From Sphingobium_A sp965228065 (GTDB lineage: Bacteria; Pseudomonadota; Alphaproteobacteria; Sphingomonadales; Sphingomonadaceae), in NCBI GenBank assembly GCA_965228065.1, contig OZ245788.1:5766001-5830000 (forward strand): a DNA stretch of 64,000 bases, in the 5' to 3' direction. Below the pieces are notes generated by a model. That model worked only from the letters and a program-made list of their open reading frames with translations, made no database searches and had not been told where the DNA came from. Numbering within the stretch: position 1 is the stretch's first letter; every line of letters begins with the position of its first letter. Made by a program: the position numbers and the translations under genes. This document shows positions 42,646 through 50,927 of this stretch, in pieces.

Positions 42646-44487
42646 CTACCCCATTGCCTGCCGCCGCAGTGCGCCGCAATCCGCATCCTCGGCCGTATCG
42701 CCTTGCTTGCCGGTCACCGCCCGCCCGATCATGCCGAGCACGCCACCCAACGACTTTGCCCGTTTCGGAACACGGATATCCGGCGCCTTGATCGTACCCG
42801 CGATCGGAATGCTGCCGGGCAAACGCAGCAGGCTCTCTCGCTTGGGCGCGCCCGACAGCATCAACGCCAGTCGTTCGTCCGCCAGGCTGATCGTGCCGGT
42901 CGCACGCGTCAGTGCGCGCGATGTATCGATCATGACGGGCGCCGTATGTGCGCGCCCACCTCGAACATCGAACCGGGCCACCATACAACGCAGCACAGCC
43001 TGCTTGTCCTTGTTGGTGGTGAGCCCGCGGCCGACATCTTGCCCTAACAGAGAGGCGGTGCGCGCCGGGATGACGCCGTCATGCGCATATAAGGCGATCG
43101 TTCCGGTCGACCGCCCGACGGCGGCGCGGATCGTCCGCCCCTGCCCCGTCAGTCGGACACGTCCGGTCAATCCGCCATCGACTGCCGCATTGGGGAAGAA
43201 ATCGAGCATCCGGGCCTGCAGCAGATCGAGCGTGAGCGTCAGCACGGGGCTGCCGCCACGCTGATCGACGACCACTCGGCCCGCGATCCGTCCATGATCG
43301 AGGGCGACCGAGAGCGGCGCAACCTCCAGCCGGCTCCCTTCGAGAACAAGTGTGCTTTCCACTGACTTCAACGGCGATGGCCCGGGCCATAGCAAGGTTC
43401 CCACGCGGAGCTTTAATTGCCCATCGGTCTTGTCGACGGTGGCGAGGTCGATCGCAGTGTCGGGGATCAATCGTGGACCGAAGCGCACGCGCTTGGCAGC
43501 TGCAATGCGCCGCCCCTCATCCGAGGCGAGGTCGTCGAAATCGAACCGCCGAGCGCTCAGCGTAGCGTCGACGCGCGTGCGACCATCGCGTTTTCGGATG
43601 ACGCCATGGCCGGCGAGGTCGGATCGGCCGATAGATCCTGTCAGGGCGCGGATCGTCCAGTCACGACCGTCACGTCGCACGTTCGCCAGAAGCTTGACCG
43701 GCTGCGTCGCGGGAAGGCCGGCCTCGATCACCGCGTCGAGCAGCACCAGATCGTCGCCATGCGCGGATATGCGTGCCGTCAGATGCCCGACATCGAGCGG
43801 TCTATCCATTGTGCCGGCGGCGCGCAGACCGACCGATTTGCCGCGAATGACGGCCCCGAACGGCCATATCCGGCTGGTGGCATCGCCCCTGATCGGCGCA
43901 CCGCGCGCGCCGATCGAAACCGGATTGCCTCGGATATGCCCACGTCCGGCAAGCGACAGGCCCTGTTCCGGATCGACCGTCAGCGTCGCCAGGAAGTCGC
44001 GCGACTGTTTGGCGTCGTCATAGCTGACGATCGTGTTCCGCACGGTCAGCCGCTCAATCGCGGGCGAACCGTTTTTCCCGCGATCGCCTTTGCGACCCGT
44101 CCAGTTCTCCAGACCATCCTTGCGCCGGACCAGCGCGATCCGGGCATTGGACAGGTCGAGCGTTTCGATTGCGGGTCCGCCGGCGATAAGCGCCAACACG
44201 TCAATCCGGACATGGGTGTCGCCGATGGTGGCGAGTTTTCCCGGGCCCGCCCAGGCGGGTTGAGCGATCTCCACGCCGCGAAGGCGGATGACGGGATGGA
44301 GCGAAACGCGATCGAGGCGCTCCATATCGGCGATGGTGACCGGCGCACCGATCTGTCGTGTCAGACGGTCGGCGAGCCTGGTCTTGAGCACGCCCCAGGG
44401 GAACAGGGCGAGCGTCGCAAGTCCCAGCAGCCCAAGCGATACGAAACCGGCGGCGCCGATCCCGACGAGCCTCCATGGTGAGCGCAT
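42646..44487 (-). CDS. AsmA family protein
   Basis: 613 residues. One N-terminal membrane anchor (VGIGAAGFVSLGLLGLATLA, about residues 8-32) precedes the AsmA domain, with typical opening RLADRLTRQIGAPVTIADME and repeated beta-strand/Gly-rich pattern (VRLRGVEIAQ..., GRGHIRGNPVSIGARG). It also has a C-terminal AsmA-like end (GTISLADERLALMLSGAPKR). Members span the periplasm and help move phospholipids or control outer-membrane assembly. The gene starts seven bases after the FAD oxidoreductase stop, so the two may be cotranscribed without being functionally linked. Confidence 0.9.
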   Translation of the reverse strand: MRSPWRLVGIGAAGFVSLGLLGLATLALFPWGVLKTRLADRLTRQIGAPVTIADMERLDRVSLHPVIRLRGVEIAQPAWAGPGKLATIGDTHVRIDVLALIAGGPAIETLDLSNARIALVRRKDGLENWTGRKGDRGKNGSPAIERLTVRNTIVSYDDAKQSRDFLATLTVDPEQGLSLAGRGHIRGNPVSIGARGAPIRGDATSRIWPFGAVIRGKSVGLRAAGTMDRPLDVGHLTARISAHGDDLVLLDAVIEAGLPATQPVKLLANVRRDGRDWTIRALTGSIGRSDLAGHGVIRKRDGRTRVDATLSARRFDFDDLASDEGRRIAAAKRVRFGPRLIPDTAIDLATVDKTDGQLKLRVGTLLWPGPSPLKSVESTLVLEGSRLEVAPLSVALDHGRIAGRVVVDQRGGSPVLTLTLDLLQARMLDFFPNAAVDGGLTGRVRLTGQGRTIRAAVGRSTGTIALYAHDGVIPARTASLLGQDVGRGLTTNKDKQAVLRCMVARFDVRGGRAHTAPVMIDTSRALTRATGTISLADERLALMLSGAPKRESLLRLPGSIPIAGTIKAPDIRVPKRAKSLGGVLGMIGRAVTGKQGDTAEDADCGALRRQAMG

Positions 44488-44494
44488 GCGTCGA

Positions 44495-45715
44495 TCAACT
44501 CGCAAATCGATAGGGATCGAAGCATTCTGCGTCGGGATCGGGCGCTCCCGACAAATCCGCGGACAGGATCTCGGATGCCAGACCCGCAAAGGCGATGCCG
44601 TTTCCGCCGAAACCAGCCGCGATCCAGAGATGCCTGGCATTCGCCGCGCGGCCGATAGCGGGCAGGCCATCGGGTGACGCACCGAAGGTTGCAGCCCAGC
44701 TTCGATCGACCGCAATCGGCTGTGATCCGAGCATCGCCTGCAGCTTGACCGATATTGTTCCGGCCTTTGCCGCGATCAGTGCATCGCGTCGCGCCGGGTC
44801 ATGGAAATCCTCGTCCTCGCCGCCGGCGACGATACGGCCATCGGCAGTGGTGCGAACATAGAGATAGGGGTCGGAGGCTTCCCAGATCATCGCATTCTCG
44901 CGCCATAGCGGCGCCAATCCGGGTGCGCTGGCAAAGGCGAAGCTGGACAGCAGAGAGAAGTCCGCCGGTAAAAACATCGTCGCGCGCTCATAGCCGCCGG
45001 CCAGGATCGCGTGCCTCGCCCGAAGCGTGGCGCCGTCGGCAAGGATCAGCAAAATCCCGTCAGGGCGCTGTTCGAGCCTCACGACGTCGCGCGGATAGCA
45101 GAGCGCGGCACCGCGCGATCTGGCGATATCCAGCAGTCCATGGGTCAGCGCGACGGGATCGACCTCGAACCCATCTGACGACACGAGCCCCGCACGCGGG
45201 GGGATGCCGAAGCGATCCGATACCGCCCCGGCGTCGAGAAATGTGCTCGGCAGGCCGTGCACGCGATGCATCGCCCCCTCCTCCGCCAGCGCCTCCGCAT
45301 CGAGCAACGTGCCTTCGAGATAGAGGGTGGGCCGGTCGACCCGGGCGCAGTCTATGCCGAGCGCGTCGATCCGATCGCCCAGCGCACGCACTGCGCCATG
45401 CACCCGGATCCAGCGACGCGCAGCCTCTGCCTCGCCAATGCTTTTCGACAAATGAGTCAGCGGGACGTCCATGGCCCACATCAGTTCGGCGGTGGAGGCG
45501 CCGGTGCTGCCATGGCCCGACGGGCGCCTGTCGAGCAGAACGACACGATGTCCGTCGGCGCTCAGCCGTTCGGCCAGGATCGATCCCATGATCCCCGATC
45601 CGATGATCGCAACGTCCGCGGTGTCGGGTAGCGGATCGGCGGGCGGTGCAGGCCGATCGCTCGGTTGCCAGACCGGATCGCCACCGCGAAGGTCGTGATG
45701 CTCGGTCAGGTCCAT
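44495..45715 (-). CDS. DAO-type FAD-dependent oxidoreductase
   Basis: 406 residues. DADVAIIGSGIMGSILAERL-like FAD-binding motif (VAIIGSGIMGSILAERLS) at about 35-52, then LLDRRPSGHGSTGASTAELM, the region after the second beta strand, and a C-terminal ATFGASPDGLPAIGRAANAR with GFGGNGIAFAGLASE, typical of D-amino acid oxidase/glycine oxidase folds (DAO). It oxidises an amine or amino acid; similarity is to the sarcosine/gamma-glutamylputrescine branch rather than to thiazole ThiO. It lies between the Pr6Pr-MarR pair and the AsmA-like gene on the same strand. Confidence 0.9.
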   Translation of the reverse strand: MDLTEHHDLRGGDPVWQPSDRPAPPADPLPDTADVAIIGSGIMGSILAERLSADGHRVVLLDRRPSGHGSTGASTAELMWAMDVPLTHLSKSIGEAEAARRWIRVHGAVRALGDRIDALGIDCARVDRPTLYLEGTLLDAEALAEEGAMHRVHGLPSTFLDAGAVSDRFGIPPRAGLVSSDGFEVDPVALTHGLLDIARSRGAALCYPRDVVRLEQRPDGILLILADGATLRARHAILAGGYERATMFLPADFSLLSSFAFASAPGLAPLWRENAMIWEASDPYLYVRTTADGRIVAGGEDEDFHDPARRDALIAAKAGTISVKLQAMLGSQPIAVDRSWAATFGASPDGLPAIGRAANARHLWIAAGFGGNGIAFAGLASEILSADLSGAPDPDAECFDPYRFAS

Positions 45716-45760
45716 CGGGGATTTAACCCCTGAAATCTCGGAAGGTTGCGGAGTCCGTGA

Positions 45761-46384
45761 TCAACCGCGATTTCGTGCCAGACGACCATCCAGCCAGACC
45801 AGCAGGAAACCGGTCATCAGGAACCCGGCCGCCATCGCCAGCGCATTCGTCAGGGTTGCGCCCCATCCGATCTGCGCGACGTTCATGAAGGGATAGGGAT
45901 AGCGCCCTTCGATCGCGCCGCGCGCCAGCGCATAGACGAAGTAGAGAACAGGAAGGCCTGCCCAGGCGAACGGATTGCGCCACGTCATCCCGCCCTTGGG
46001 AACGAGCAACAGCCAGTAGAGCGGAACGAGAACCGGCGTGACACTGTGGAGCAGCAAATCCGCCAGCGCGGCGCCGCCGCTCAATTCCAGCAATCCGCGC
46101 AGCAACAGCGCATAGACCACGCCGACCAGCAGCATCGCGATCACCACACCGCCGATCAGCACGGGCGCGGCGAAGGATTGCCTGCCAAGCGCAATGCCGG
46201 TCAGCACGATCGCCGCAAGCAGATTGGCGATGATCGTGAAGAACAGCAGCATCGTCCAGATCGCACCCGATACCGAGCTTGCCAGGCCGATACTGGCATC
46301 GAGCTGAACGAGCATTCCGACCCAGCCGATCGCCGCGACGACGCCAGCCGCCACTCTTTGCCCAACCGATCCGATATCGCTCAT
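45761..46384 (-). CDS. Pr6Pr family integral membrane protein
   Basis: 207 residues with six hydrophobic helices. Hallmarks of the Pr6Pr family are present: FFTIIANLLAAIVLTGIALG, the intramembrane LLHSVTPVLVPLYWLLLVPK, and WRNPFAWAGLPVLYFVYALA, with GRYPYPFMNV between the last helices. These proteins resemble FAR-17a/AIG1-type hydrolases in topology; function is unknown in bacteria. Its start overlaps the MarR stop codon (ATGA), so it is translationally coupled to the regulator. Confidence 0.9.
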   Translation of the reverse strand: MSDIGSVGQRVAAGVVAAIGWVGMLVQLDASIGLASSVSGAIWTMLLFFTIIANLLAAIVLTGIALGRQSFAAPVLIGGVVIAMLLVGVVYALLLRGLLELSGGAALADLLLHSVTPVLVPLYWLLLVPKGGMTWRNPFAWAGLPVLYFVYALARGAIEGRYPYPFMNVAQIGWGATLTNALAMAAGFLMTGFLLVWLDGRLARNRG

Positions 46385-46884
46385 CCACCGTCTCCGTCAT
46401 TGAGCGCGAACAGATCGGGCATGCGCTTCAGCATGCGCCGCAGGAAGTCGACGAGTTGCGCTTCCTCCTCCGGGTTGAAATCCTGAAGCAGCACGTCGGC
46501 ACGTTCCAGCGCCACCGGAACCGCCGCATCCTGCAATGCCGCGCCTTCGCGTGTCAGCGACCAACGGCGATAGGCAGGGTGACGGTCGTCGGGGCGGCTC
46601 AGCACCAGGCCCCGCATTTCCAGCGCCTTCAGTGTCCGGCTGGTCGCGCCCGGATCCAGCCCGATCACCTCGGTGAAGCGCTGCCCGAGAATATCGGGCT
46701 CGACCGCAAGCATCGCCAGCACGCGGAATTCGGTGATGTTGACCCCGAAGCGCGTCCGATAGGCAGCCGATCCGCTGGCGGTGAGCTTGTTGCCCAGGAA
46801 ATTGAGCAGGACGGAAACCGACCGGTCGAGGTCCAGCGTCACGCTGGCCGGATGGGGCTGGGGCGGATCGTTCGAACCGGTCAT
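46381..46884 (-). CDS. MarR family transcriptional regulator
   Basis: 167 residues. Winged helix domain with FGVNITEFRVLAMLAVEPDI, GQRFTEVIGLDPGATSRTLK and the wing LSRPDDRHPAYRRWSLTREG; helices at both ends form the dimer. It is divergent from the P450 gene, and a perfect inverted repeat (46921-46942) covers the P450 promoter, so it is probably the local repressor of the P450 and, by autoregulation, of itself and the Pr6Pr gene. The ligand is probably the P450 substrate or related; not identifiable. Confidence 0.94.
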   Translation of the reverse strand: MTGSNDPPQPHPASVTLDLDRSVSVLLNFLGNKLTASGSAAYRTRFGVNITEFRVLAMLAVEPDILGQRFTEVIGLDPGATSRTLKALEMRGLVLSRPDDRHPAYRRWSLTREGAALQDAAVPVALERADVLLQDFNPEEEAQLVDFLRRMLKRMPDLFALNDGDGG

Positions 46885-46912
46885 CGCCGCACCCTACACG
46901 CAAAAACGCGGA

Positions 46913-46942
46913 TTGACAGATCATATTGACTTATCAATATGA
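46913..46942 (+). promoter_or_regulatory. P450 promoter with MarR-type operator palindrome
   Basis: TTGACA at 46913-46918 is followed, 16 bases on, by CAATAT, a sigma70-like promoter for the P450. TCATATTGA and TCAATATGA (46921-46929, 46934-46942) are perfect 9-base inverted repeats with a 4-base centre, overlapping the -10 region. Binding here by the divergently encoded MarR protein would block polymerase. The palindrome is what one expects for a MarR dimer site. Confidence 0.75.
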
Positions 46943-46959
46943 AGCCGGAAGGAACCCAC

Positions 46960-48186
46960 ATGACCGTGACGCGATCCCCCTATGCGATCTATGATGGCGA
47001 TCCGCCGCCCGGCGTGCCGGTGCTCGATATCGATCCGTTCGAGACCGGCTATTTCGACGATCCCTACCCGGCGCAGCATGAGATGCGCGAGGCGGGGCCA
47101 TTCTTCTGGCTCTCACGCTACGGCATCGGCGCGGTCGCGCGGCACGGCAGCGTCCAGGCGGTACTGGGCGACTGGCAGACCTATTGCTCGGCGCGTGGCG
47201 TCGGCATGGAGGATTTCGAACGGCATGGCCGGGTGCGGCTGCGCAGCCTGATCCTGGAAGCCGATCCACCCGAACATGGCACCGCCCGGCGCGTGCTCAA
47301 CCGCGTACTTTCGCCCGCGGTGCTCGCCGAGCTCCGCAATCGCTTCTTCGACGCGGCGGACGAGATGGTGGCCGAGCTTGTCGAACGCCGGACCTTCGAC
47401 GCGATCGCCGACCTCGCGCGCGCCTATCCGTTGCGCGTCTTTCCCGACGCGGTCGGCATGGGCCCGGAGAATCGCGAGCGGCTGCTACCCCATGCCGATG
47501 CGCTGTTCAATTCCTTCGGACCGCGCAACGCGTTGTTCCAGGCGTCGAGCGCCAAGGCCGATTTCAGCTGGATCGAGGCACAAGGACATCGCGACCGGCT
47601 GTCGCCAGACGGGCTCGGCATGAGGATCCACGCCGCGGCGGACCGCGGCGAGATCGGCCATGACGAGGCACCGATGCTGGTCCGTGCGCTGCTCCAGGCC
47701 GGGCTCGACACGACGATAAACTCGCTTGCCGCCGCGATCCACGCACTGGCGCGCTTCCCGGCCGAGTTCGATCGGCTGCGCGCCAGCCCGGATCTCGCCA
47801 AAAATGCGTTCGAGGAAGCCGTCCGCTTCGAATCCCCCGTCCAGACCTTCTTCCGCACCGCGACGCGCGACACCGAACTGGACGGCGTGCCGGTGCGCGA
47901 GGGCGACAAGATCCTGATGTTCCTGGGCGCCGCCAATCGCGATCCGCGCGCCTGGGACGATCCCGACCGCTACGATATCGGCCGGCGCACGACCAGTCAT
48001 GTCGGGTTCGGTGCGGGCATCCATAGCTGCGTCGGACGATTGCTCGCGCGGATGGAAGGCGAAGCGGTGCTGAGTGCGCTTGCCCGTCGCGCCAGTCGCA
48101 TCGCGATCGCTGGAGAGCCGGTGCGGCATTACAATAATACGATCAGGAGCTGGTCGAGCCTGCCGGTGGAGGTGGTGCCGGTTTAG
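46960..48186 (+). CDS. Cytochrome P450 (bacterial soluble type)
   Basis: 408 residues from the ATG at 46960, which has GGAAGGA six bases upstream; an in-frame ATG 21 bases earlier lacks a ribosome site. All P450 hallmarks are present: the I-helix LLQAGLDTTINSLAAAIHA (AGxDTT), the K-helix ExxR in FEEAVRFESPVQTFFRTATR, and the heme ligand Cys357 in FGAGIHSCVG. There is no membrane anchor, so it is a soluble CYP needing separate ferredoxin and reductase, neither of which is in the window. The substrate is unknown. It is divergent from and probably repressed by MarR. Confidence 0.96.
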   Translation: MTVTRSPYAIYDGDPPPGVPVLDIDPFETGYFDDPYPAQHEMREAGPFFWLSRYGIGAVARHGSVQAVLGDWQTYCSARGVGMEDFERHGRVRLRSLILEADPPEHGTARRVLNRVLSPAVLAELRNRFFDAADEMVAELVERRTFDAIADLARAYPLRVFPDAVGMGPENRERLLPHADALFNSFGPRNALFQASSAKADFSWIEAQGHRDRLSPDGLGMRIHAAADRGEIGHDEAPMLVRALLQAGLDTTINSLAAAIHALARFPAEFDRLRASPDLAKNAFEEAVRFESPVQTFFRTATRDTELDGVPVREGDKILMFLGAANRDPRAWDDPDRYDIGRRTTSHVGFGAGIHSCVGRLLARMEGEAVLSALARRASRIAIAGEPVRHYNNTIRSWSSLPVEVVPV

Positions 48187-48197
48187 GCACACTCCGT

Positions 48198-48503
48198 CTC
48201 CCCTCCCGTTTACGCTACGGGATTCACACATCTGTCGGCCATGCATGATTTCTCCTTCCCTCTTGATGGGGGAAGGATGTGGAGACTTGGGTTCGCCTCT
48301 TGGCGGGCCCTAGTCGGAGCTGGATGGGGGTGATGTTAAGCATGGAGCGCGACGTCAAACGTCACCCCCATCCAACTGCGGCTAAGCTCCTTCGTCGCCA
48401 AGCCTCCGTATCCTTCCCCCATCAAGCGGGAAGGATAAGAGATGGTCCTCCCTCAGATACCAAACGCGATGTGTGAATGCCATAGCCCGCAAGCGGGAGG
48501 GGG
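48198..48503. repeat. Long imperfect inverted repeat (about 306 bases)
   Basis: Three paired stretches fold back around a centre near 48350. First, GATTCACACATC (48221-48232) pairs with GATGTGTGAATGCC (48469-48482). Second, TTGATGGGGGAAGGAT (48263-48278) pairs with ATCCTTCCCCCATCAA (48409-48424). Third, TGGATGGGGGTGA (48321-48333) pairs with TCACCCCCATCCA (48362-48374). The ends are CCCTCCCG and CGGGAGGG. It fills the 332-base gap between the convergent P450 and DNA polymerase IV genes. No open frame or transposase is inside, so it is most like a MITE or a fused set of extragenic palindromes; a large RNA hairpin is also possible. Confidence 0.7.
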
Positions 48504-48518
48504 GATGTTCAACCCGTC

Positions 48519-49589
48519 CTAAAGCGGCAGCGCGGTCTGCACCGGCCCGTCACCATCCTCTTCAACGATGTTCGACAGTGTCACGCCGAGCAATCTGATC
48601 CCCGGCAGGATCGCAGGCAGATCGTCCACCAGCCCCCGCGCCAGCATTTCGATCATGGCGAGATCCCCGGTTGCGCCCGCCAATGTCCGCGAACGGGTCA
48701 TCGAGCGGAAATCGGCATAGCGGACCTTGAGCGTTACCGTGCGGCCACGTGCGCCCGATCGTTCGATCCGGCGCATCAGCGAGACCAATATATCGCCGAG
48801 CGCGGCCTGAACGGCGGCGGTATCCATCAGGTCGACCGAGAAGGTTGTTTCCGCGCCGACCGACTTCAGCGGGCGATCCGGCGTGACCGCACGATTGTCG
48901 ATGCCCTGCGCCGCGAGGTGGAAATAATCCGCGCTGCTGCCAAAATGGCGGACGAGGAAATCGAGCGCGCAATTACGCAGATCGGCGCCGGTGCGGATGC
49001 CCAGCCGTTCCATCTTGGCCGCAGTGACCGGCCCGACCCCGCGAAAGCGACCGACCGGCAGCCCCGCGACAAAAGCCGGGCCCATCTCCGGGGTGATGAC
49101 GCACAGCCCGTCCGGCTTGTTCTGGTCGGACGCCAGCTTGGCGACGAACTTGTTGTAGGAAACACCGGCCGATGCGGTCAGTTCGGTCTCCTCGCGGATG
49201 CGTCGGCGAATCTCCTCCGCGGTCGCGGTCGCCGAACCCAGGCCACGCCGATCCTCGGTCACGTCGAGATAGGCCTCGTCGAGCGACAGCGGCTCGATCA
49301 GGTCGGTATAGTCGGCGAAGATCGCGCGCACCTGATGCGAGACCGTCCGATACACATCGAAGCGCGGCGGCACGAAGATCAGATCGGGGCAGCGCCGGAT
49401 CGCGGTGACCGATGGCATCGCAGACCGCACGCCGAACACACGCGCTTCATAGCTGGCGGCCGCAACGACGCCGCGACCGCCGGCGCTGCCGACGGCCAGG
49501 GGTTTGCCGCGCAACGACGGCTCGTCGCGCTGTTCCACCGACGCGAAAAAGGCGTCCATGTCGATATGGATGATCTTCCGCTCGGCCAT
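48519..49589 (-). CDS. dinB: DNA polymerase IV (Y-family, translesion)
   Basis: 356 residues, full-length for bacterial DinB. Catalytic acids: Asp10 in IIHIDMDAFFASVEQ and Asp104/Glu105 in PLSLDEAYLDV. Thumb helix-hairpin-helix (VGRFRGVGPVTAAKMERLGI) and little finger domain (about 235-345) follow. The C-terminal QTALPL (351-356) is a canonical beta-clamp-binding motif. It copies past damaged bases with low fidelity, usually SOS-induced; no clear LexA box is visible in the short upstream gap. It lies 33 bases downstream of a 68-residue gene on the same strand. Confidence 0.97.
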   Translation of the reverse strand: MAERKIIHIDMDAFFASVEQRDEPSLRGKPLAVGSAGGRGVVAAASYEARVFGVRSAMPSVTAIRRCPDLIFVPPRFDVYRTVSHQVRAIFADYTDLIEPLSLDEAYLDVTEDRRGLGSATATAEEIRRRIREETELTASAGVSYNKFVAKLASDQNKPDGLCVITPEMGPAFVAGLPVGRFRGVGPVTAAKMERLGIRTGADLRNCALDFLVRHFGSSADYFHLAAQGIDNRAVTPDRPLKSVGAETTFSVDLMDTAAVQAALGDILVSLMRRIERSGARGRTVTLKVRYADFRSMTRSRTLAGATGDLAMIEMLARGLVDDLPAILPGIRLLGVTLSNIVEEDGDGPVQTALPL

Positions 49590-49622
49590 CGCGCATTCTT
49601 TAGGCCGGAGCGCCGGTCGGGG

Positions 49623-49829
49623 CTATGCCTCCGGTGCCACCCCGTCGACATCGATCAGACCGTCGGCCACCACCACACCGGTGATGCGGACGCGCTTCTC
49701 GACATGATCGACAGGCACGCGATGCATATCCAGCATCCAGCGCCCGCCGAGATCGCGACGCAGCACGAAGCCGGCGCCCTCGCGCAACAGCGTTCCCGTC
49801 TCGTCGATCCGTGTACCGATACTCGCCAT
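49623..49829 (-). CDS. DUF5818-like small protein, 68 residues
   Basis: MASIGTRIDETGTLLREGAG, then FVLRRDLGGRWMLDMHRVPV and KRVRITGVVVADGLIDVDGV. The pattern is a small OB-like beta barrel: four to five strands with a short helix. The TGTLLREGAGFVLRRDLGGR pattern matches DUF5818 proteins common in sphingomonads, by my recognition only. No signal peptide. Function unknown. It precedes dinB on the same strand (33 bases), so the two may be cotranscribed. Confidence 0.65.
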   Translation of the reverse strand: MASIGTRIDETGTLLREGAGFVLRRDLGGRWMLDMHRVPVDHVEKRVRITGVVVADGLIDVDGVAPEA

Positions 49830-49932
49830 CGCGCCGCTCTATGGTGCAGGCGCGCATCCCGCCAGTCCTAAAGCTTGCCATGGCGCAAAAGCTGCGGCAC
49901 CAATTTACATCCGATTTGGAGGTAATATCTGC

Positions 49933-50367
49933 ATGGCTGACGAACGCGACGAAACCTTGCTCACACTGACTGCGGATATCGTCGCAGCGCATGTCGCGAA
50001 CAACCGGGTTACGATCTCCGATTTGCCCAGCGTAATCGCCAGCGTTCACACGGCGCTTGCCGGTCTGGGCAAGGCGCCCGACGAGCCTGTTGAAGAACCG
50101 CTGACACCCAAGGTTTCGATCCGCGCATCGATCAAGACCGACCATCTGATCTGCCTGGAGGACGGGCTGAAGTTGCGGACGCTGAAGCGACATCTGATGT
50201 CGCATCACGACCTCACCCCCGATCAGTATCGCGCCCGCTGGAACCTGCCCGCCGACTATCCGATGGTTGCGCCCAGCTATACCGAACAACGCCGAAATCT
50301 GGCGCTCGCCATCGGCCTGGGCAAGCAATCCGGCGCGAAGAAACCAGGCCGGAAGAAGACGCGCTGA
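49933..50367 (+). CDS. MucR/Ros family zinc-finger transcriptional regulator
   Basis: 144 residues, with GGAGGT ten bases before the ATG. N-terminal helical oligomerisation region (about 10-45: TLTADIVAAHVANNRVTISD), then the Ros/MucR zinc-finger-like domain LICLEDGLKLRTLKRHLMSH followed by LTPDQYRARWNLPADYPMVA. Ros has CxxC at the front; here the second Cys is Asp, as in several MucR homologues, so metal binding may be altered or absent. MucR proteins are global repressors of exopolysaccharide, motility and horizontally acquired AT-rich genes. The C-terminus is Lys-rich. Confidence 0.93.
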   Translation: MADERDETLLTLTADIVAAHVANNRVTISDLPSVIASVHTALAGLGKAPDEPVEEPLTPKVSIRASIKTDHLICLEDGLKLRTLKRHLMSHHDLTPDQYRARWNLPADYPMVAPSYTEQRRNLALAIGLGKQSGAKKPGRKKTR

Positions 50368-50414
50368 ACGCTTGTGCCAAGGTGCAGTGATGCTGACGCA
50401 TCCGCACCTTGGTA

Positions 50415-50831
50415 TCAGGCCGCGAACAGGCGACGCATGTCCCCGCGCCTGGCGAGCAGATCCTCAAGCGTATAACCATCGAGCACGCGCATGAACGCCG
50501 CCAGCGCCTCGTCGAGCGCGCCGGTCAGGCCACAGGCCGGCGCGATCACGCAACCGGCGCAATCGACCAGATCGAAACCATCCTCGGTATGGCGCACCAC
50601 CGCGCCGACATTGATCTCCCCGGCCGGTCGGCCGAGCCGGATGCCGCCGAAACGGCCTCGCACGCTTGCAACATATCCCGCCCGCGCCAGATCGTTGACC
50701 ACCTTCATCAAGTGATTCTGCGAGATGCCGTAGGCGCGCGAGACTTCCGAAATCGAACACAGCGCCTCGGGCCGCGCGCCCAGATAGAGCAGCACGCGCA
50801 TCGCATAGTCGGTGTAGCGCGTTAGACGCAT
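50415..50831 (-). CDS. nsrR: Rrf2 family NO-sensitive repressor NsrR
   Basis: 138 residues from the ATG at 50831. A winged helix-turn-helix (SISEVSRAYGISQNHLMKVV) with the Rrf2 wing (RGRFGGIRLGRPAGEINVGA) is followed by three cysteines, Cys91, Cys94 and Cys100 (DCAGCVIAPACGL), that ligate an iron-sulfur cluster. The DHTED-FDLVDC spacing resembles NsrR more than IscR. NsrR releases DNA when NO reacts with the cluster. The gene is divergent from the truncated hemoglobin; two sites matching the NsrR consensus spacing lie between. The frame is open upstream to 50897, but that part would cover the operators. Confidence 0.92.
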   Translation of the reverse strand: MRLTRYTDYAMRVLLYLGARPEALCSISEVSRAYGISQNHLMKVVNDLARAGYVASVRGRFGGIRLGRPAGEINVGAVVRHTEDGFDLVDCAGCVIAPACGLTGALDEALAAFMRVLDGYTLEDLLARRGDMRRLFAA

Positions 50832-50858
50832 CGCAGATTCCCGTTCGGCCGCCGATAC

Positions 50859-50875
50859 ATGCATTTCTATTGCAT
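50859..50875. promoter_or_regulatory. NsrR operator-like site 1
   Basis: ATGCAT, a 5-base spacer and TTGCAT: the known NsrR palindrome is ATGYAT-N5-ATRCAT, so this matches with one mismatch in the right half-site. It lies within the divergent promoter region, next to the nsrR start, and may mediate autoregulation. Confidence 0.65.
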
Positions 50876-50895
50876 GTTTAAAAGCACCTCTATAC

Positions 50896-50912
50896 ATGTA
50901 TCGTCAATACAT
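50896..50912. promoter_or_regulatory. NsrR operator-like site 2
   Basis: ATGTAT, a 5-base spacer and ATACAT form a perfect inverted repeat that matches the published consensus ATGYAT-N5-ATRCAT. It overlaps the likely start of the hemoglobin transcript, 16-32 bases before the ATG at 50928, a position suited to repression. Confidence 0.7.
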
Positions 50913-50927
50913 ATTTGGAGCGAATCG

